DNA of 9,879 nucleotides from Methanobacteriota archaeon (GTDB taxonomy: Archaea > Thermoplasmatota > Poseidoniia > Poseidoniales > Poseidoniaceae), in assembly GCA_018645535.1 (NCBI GenBank), contig JABGWN010000228.1, positions 1-9,879 of the forward strand, in the 5' to 3' direction. Below the pieces are notes generated by a model, which worked only from the letters and a program-made list of their open reading frames with translations, had not been told where the DNA came from and searched no databases. The translations under genes and the position numbers were made by a program. Position 1 is the stretch's first letter; the number at the start of each line of letters is the position of its first letter. Positions 6,972 to 9,879 of this stretch are shown here, piece after piece.

Positions 6972-9557
6972 TCAGAAGGTTAACTCGTTGCGTAAAAACG
7001 CTTCATTTGTTTCAAGAAGGAACATGGCTTCCTTCGTAAGTTTGTATCGGTTTCGCATTCCCATTCGACGTCCTTCAATCAGACCATACTTCTCGAGTGT
7101 TCGAAGATGATGAGAAATCAATTGTTGAGATTTATCAAGTCGCTTGGCAAGTTCCGCTTGCGTTGGGAAATCTCCAAGTTCGCCGTCTTGATCGAGGACC
7201 AGCAGAATCTTTCCTTGCAAAGAGAGAGGATCTGGAGCGAGGATTGGAACTGGTAAATCCTCATCTTCAAGCATTGGGTGAAGGTTGTTTGTTAATGGGT
7301 AATAGCGAACCAAGCGACCGTCTTTGCGTCTCCAAAGGCTCTCTTCCTGCTCAAGTACACGAAGGTGATGAGAAAGTTGACCATTACTCATATCGAGGGC
7401 TGAGAGCAATGCTCGGAAGTGACATCCAGGATTTGCGGTCAAGTAACCCATGAGTCGTCCACGCTGGAATCGTCCATCAGTTGTCTCTGAAGTTCGACCC
7501 ATGAGGCCGAGTATCCAGAGTCCAGAAAGTGTCACAGATACACGGAGTGCTTCGTTGTTGAATGCAGCAAAGCCAAGCATCGAAAGAAGCGCACCAATCG
7601 TTACAGCAGCAACTGCTTGTGGAGCCCAGTCAGGGATGGTCTCTTCGTTCGTAGGAACCACATCCGCTGTATCCTTAGTTTCAGTAACTGGTTCTTCGAT
7701 GACAAATGGTTGCTCATCGACGATAGATTGGATCTGATAACTGTCTGCTGTAAATCGGCTGCATGGAGTGTTGGCTTCGGTTTGTACGGCCTCATACATA
7801 CCTGAAGAGCCTCGTTCAGGGCTCCAAGTTTCGATGGAATTACTTGACATCATACGGACGTTTTCTTCAGCATCTTCAATCATCCAACAGGTACCATCTG
7901 AGGTTGAGACATCATTCCACGTTCCTGTGATAAGGACAATCTGTTGTACAGGTGTGCCCTCATTGTCTATTGCTTCGACTTCCTGAGTGTCTTCAACTGG
8001 TAATGGCCAAGTGAATGTTTGCTCAGCATCGATATCTTGATCGATAGCAAGATGAAGACGAACCCGATACTCACCCTCAGTAAACTCGTATTGGTCTAAA
8101 TCAGAAATACTGAAACGGAGCGTGTCTGCACTTGTAATCTGCAATGAGTCGTCAATACTTTCATCAGAACTGCATAGAATGTTCTTGTCGATAATCTTCG
8201 ACTCCAGATTCACATCCCACATTTGGAGTGTAGCCTTACATGCTTCAAGCCAATGAATCTCAGAACCGCTTACATCACCATTGAGGAGTAATTCAAATTC
8301 GACAACGTTCTCTTCATTTGTTTCAATTTCTATATCCAAAACTGGAAGTGGGCTTGAATCACAGTTCACAGAATTTGTTCGTCTGAAGTCAATTTCTTTC
8401 GAAGCGAAGTATCCAAATTCAGGAACTTCTGTTACTACGACATATGCTCCAGTACGAATTGCACAGCCTTGGGAATCTGCAAATGCCCATCCTTGCATAG
8501 CAAACATACTCAGTTCAGATGGTCCCAATACCATGTCATATCCGGCGTTATTACAATTGCTTTGAGAAAGGGTATCAAAGACAATATCGCCGAGAGAATC
8601 AACGACCCAGTAGGTCATTCGGCAGGTGTTCGTAAACTGGAGCAAGACACTCTCATCAAGCACATTCTTGAGATTCATAGATCCTTCAAGTAATTCGCCT
8701 TGAATATAGGACTCCGAAAGGGTGCTAATGGAGGATTCAAGAGGTTCGGAGGGGAGCTCACCTTGTGAAACTGTGAATGAATGGGTGTTAATTGTCATGC
8801 CATCAGGAGTTGCGACTGTGACGGATGAATCACCTTGCTGTGTTGCATACAACAAGGAATGGCCAAGTGCAAAGGCTGAGAATGGTTCGATCGTTTCAAC
8901 AACTGGTGTACAGCTTGGACCGAAGAGATTTGATTCGAACGTAATGAGAAGTTTGCATTCATCAGTTACTGATAACTCAATGGGGAGAGCGGTTGGGTTG
9001 TACACCTTGTAGGACAGAATGATTGGCTCACCTACAGCGACTGAATCACCACGATAAGCGAGTGTACTTGAGTAGACTAATTCGGATGGAAGCCCAGCAT
9101 TTTGCTGAACATTAACCTCAACTGAAGAACTCAGTTCTGAGCCTGCGAGTTCGACTGTAACGGTGTAGGTTCCTGGTGCGACTAAATTGCCTGAAGCATC
9201 TTCGAGATTCCATGTGTGGGAATCAAGAGTAGTTGTCCCTGAAGCAACATCCAGTCCTCTACTTTGACCACGACAAGTGGTTCCTTCATCGATGATTGTA
9301 GTTCCAGATTGATCTAGAACCATCAGAACAGTTCCACACGAAGGGTCCTCTGTAATCGAGGTTTGAACTCCATCATTGACAAGAGCAGAAGAAAGTTCGA
9401 CAACATCCCCTGAACCATACCAAGGCGTTAGAGGAGCGTTGATGAGTTCGGTTTCAAGACGTACGGGTGTTTCACCATTAGCTTGGACTGGCACAAGGCT
9501 CGCAAGAAGAAGCACCAACATGGATGCAACCAATAGCCGCGTACGCGCCTCTGCCAT
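6972..9557 (-). CDS. Membrane-tethered one-component regulator: extracellular BsuPI-like repeats plus two winged-helix domains
   Basis: The protein has 861 residues. A signal peptide or signal anchor lies at 7-27 (LLVASMLVLLLASLVPVQA). The ectodomain (about 30-620) has roughly five beta-rich modules of 100-120 residues, several closing with GTY/GAY/GEY strands, and reminds me of BsuPI-like (intracellular proteinase inhibitor) folds. Its twelve cysteines fall in sequential pairs (C74/C95, C201/C216, C312/C335, C365/C399, C440/C462, C557/C599), as expected for disulfides outside the cell. After an acidic, Thr/Pro-rich linker (620-644) come a membrane helix (645-666) and a second hydrophobic stretch (670-687). 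Two winged-helix domains follow: 695-760 (NPGCHFRALLSAL, recognition helix SNGQLSHHLRVLEQ) and 777-846 (recognition helix SQQLISHHLRTLEKYGLI). The second half matches the archaeal double-HTH membrane regulators I associate with COG3398. It probably senses something outside the cell and controls transcription directly; signal and targets are unknown. The stop lies 64 bases before the leuS start. Confidence 0.85.
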   Translation of the reverse strand: MAEARTRLLVASMLVLLLASLVPVQANGETPVRLETELINAPLTPWYGSGDVVELSSALVNDGVQTSITEDPSCGTVLMVLDQSGTTIIDEGTTCRGQSRGLDVASGTTTLDSHTWNLEDASGNLVAPGTYTVTVELAGSELSSSVEVNVQQNAGLPSELVYSSTLAYRGDSVAVGEPIILSYKVYNPTALPIELSVTDECKLLITFESNLFGPSCTPVVETIEPFSAFALGHSLLYATQQGDSSVTVATPDGMTINTHSFTVSQGELPSEPLESSISTLSESYIQGELLEGSMNLKNVLDESVLLQFTNTCRMTYWVVDSLGDIVFDTLSQSNCNNAGYDMVLGPSELSMFAMQGWAFADSQGCAIRTGAYVVVTEVPEFGYFASKEIDFRRTNSVNCDSSPLPVLDIEIETNEENVVEFELLLNGDVSGSEIHWLEACKATLQMWDVNLESKIIDKNILCSSDESIDDSLQITSADTLRFSISDLDQYEFTEGEYRVRLHLAIDQDIDAEQTFTWPLPVEDTQEVEAIDNEGTPVQQIVLITGTWNDVSTSDGTCWMIEDAEENVRMMSSNSIETWSPERGSSGMYEAVQTEANTPCSRFTADSYQIQSIVDEQPFVIEEPVTETKDTADVVPTNEETIPDWAPQAVAAVTIGALLSMLGFAAFNNEALRVSVTLSGLWILGLMGRTSETTDGRFQRGRLMGYLTANPGCHFRALLSALDMSNGQLSHHLRVLEQEESLWRRKDGRLVRYYPLTNNLHPMLEDEDLPVPILAPDPLSLQGKILLVLDQDGELGDFPTQAELAKRLDKSQQLISHHLRTLEKYGLIEGRRMGMRNRYKLTKEAMFLLETNEAFLRNELTF

Positions 9558-9570
9558 GATTTTCCATAGT

Positions 9571-9585
9571 CTCCCTCACTTAAAG
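9571..9585 (-). promoter_or_regulatory. TATA-like and Shine-Dalgarno-like sequence before the regulator gene
   Basis: On the minus strand CTTTAAG (9579-9585) is centred about 25 bases before the ATG at 9557, the distance expected for a leaderless archaeal transcript. Immediately downstream is GAGGGAG (9571-9577), which ends 13 bases before the ATG and is a poor fit as a ribosome-binding site. The two readings exclude each other: either the gene has its own promoter and a leaderless message, or it is translated from a longer upstream transcript. No BRE is convincing. Confidence 0.3.
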
Positions 9586-9611
9586 GGCAACGGTACAAAC
9601 AATGCGTAAAC

Positions 9612-9879
9612 TCAATCCAAGTCAAGCATTGTTGGAATGGATGCCTGCAATTGCTCTTGCTGTTGAATCTCATGTTGCTTCCATGCAGGCACAGATGCTG
9701 GGTCAACCCACCCGAGTTCTCGGGCCTTGTCGAATTCACCATTTGCGACGTAATAGGAAACCCATTGTTCACGACGTTCTTCTTCGTCCATAAGTTGAGA
9801 TTCGATTTTACGCTCAACGGATCGTTCTTTCAACAAACGGTTTCGACTTGCTTGACGGGCAAGCATAGCAATGAGAATC
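9612..9879 (-). CDS. C-terminal cytoplasmic tail of an unidentified, probably membrane, protein (5' end outside window)
   Basis: The frame is open from the right edge to a TGA at 9612-9614. An internal ATG at 9864-9866 would give an 84-residue protein, but the codons before it (Ile-Leu-Ile-Ala) continue without a stop to the edge, so a longer gene is likely. The reading ILIAMLARQASRNRLLKER looks like the inner end of a membrane helix followed by positive charges, as at a cytoplasmic boundary. The rest is a highly charged helix (about EEERREQWVSYYVANGEFDKARELGW), a DPASVPAW linker and a Gln-rich end. This design, surface protein with a short charged cytoplasmic tail, would match its neighbours. 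No enzyme motif is visible. It precedes the regulator gene by 54 bases on the same strand. Confidence 0.6.
   Translation of the reverse strand, partial: ILIAMLARQASRNRLLKERSVERKIESQLMDEEERREQWVSYYVANGEFDKARELGWVDPASVPAWKQHEIQQQEQLQASIPTMLDLD

Noticed and set aside
7097..7453. 118-residue plus-strand open frame
   Set aside because: Antisense to the two winged-helix domains of the regulator, which are clearly the real coding sequence.
9428..9817. 129-residue minus-strand open frame spanning the regulator start
   Set aside because: It overlaps two better candidates in other frames, the signal peptide of the regulator and the charged tail gene, and its translation has mixed, non-protein-like composition.

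Overview
The window looks like a piece of a marine planktonic archaeal genome. The best fit is Marine Group II Euryarchaeota (Candidatus Poseidoniales) or a close relative. Three things suggest this: a large secreted protein with thrombospondin type 3 repeats and a C-terminal membrane anchor; a membrane-tethered double winged-helix regulator of a kind known from Euryarchaeota; and an archaeal relative of the eukaryotic nuclease CDIN1/C15orf41. This placement comes from gene content and recall, not from a database search. I see no rRNA, tRNA, CRISPR array, insertion sequence or phage gene, and no stretch over 300 bases lacks a gene.

Layout from left to right. Positions 3-224 (+) hold the C-terminal end of an unidentified protein. 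It overlaps by 10 bases, tail to tail, a TPD-family nuclease gene at 215-1297 (-). A 64-base gap then divides this gene from a divergent gene at 1362-4076 (+). That gene encodes a type I membrane protein of about 904 residues: signal peptide, seven propeller-like repeats, a calcium-binding thrombospondin type 3 stretch, one membrane helix and a short Pro-rich tail. It converges, with only 2 bases between stop codons, on leucyl-tRNA synthetase at 4079-6907 (-). Upstream of leuS on the same strand is a secreted/membrane one-component regulator at 6972-9557 (-), preceded by the C-terminal part of another gene at 9612-9879 (-) that runs off the right edge.

The three minus-strand genes on the right lie head to tail with 54- and 64-base gaps. 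They could be partly co-transcribed, but leuS has its own Shine-Dalgarno sequence and the regulator has a TATA-like element at a distance that suits a leaderless message. The surface proteins and leuS have no obvious shared pathway, so their proximity may just reflect genome compactness.

The most notable points are: (1) a LeuRS that looks chimeric, with a bacterial-type catalytic and editing core, a four-cysteine insertion just before KMSKS, and a C-terminal domain like that of archaeal LeuRS; (2) a probable one-piece sensor in which about five extracellular cysteine-paired beta domains are joined through the membrane to two winged-helix DNA-binding domains; (3) an archaeal CDIN1-like nuclease with its catalytic residues intact; and (4) the seven-repeat propeller plus calcium-stalk surface protein.
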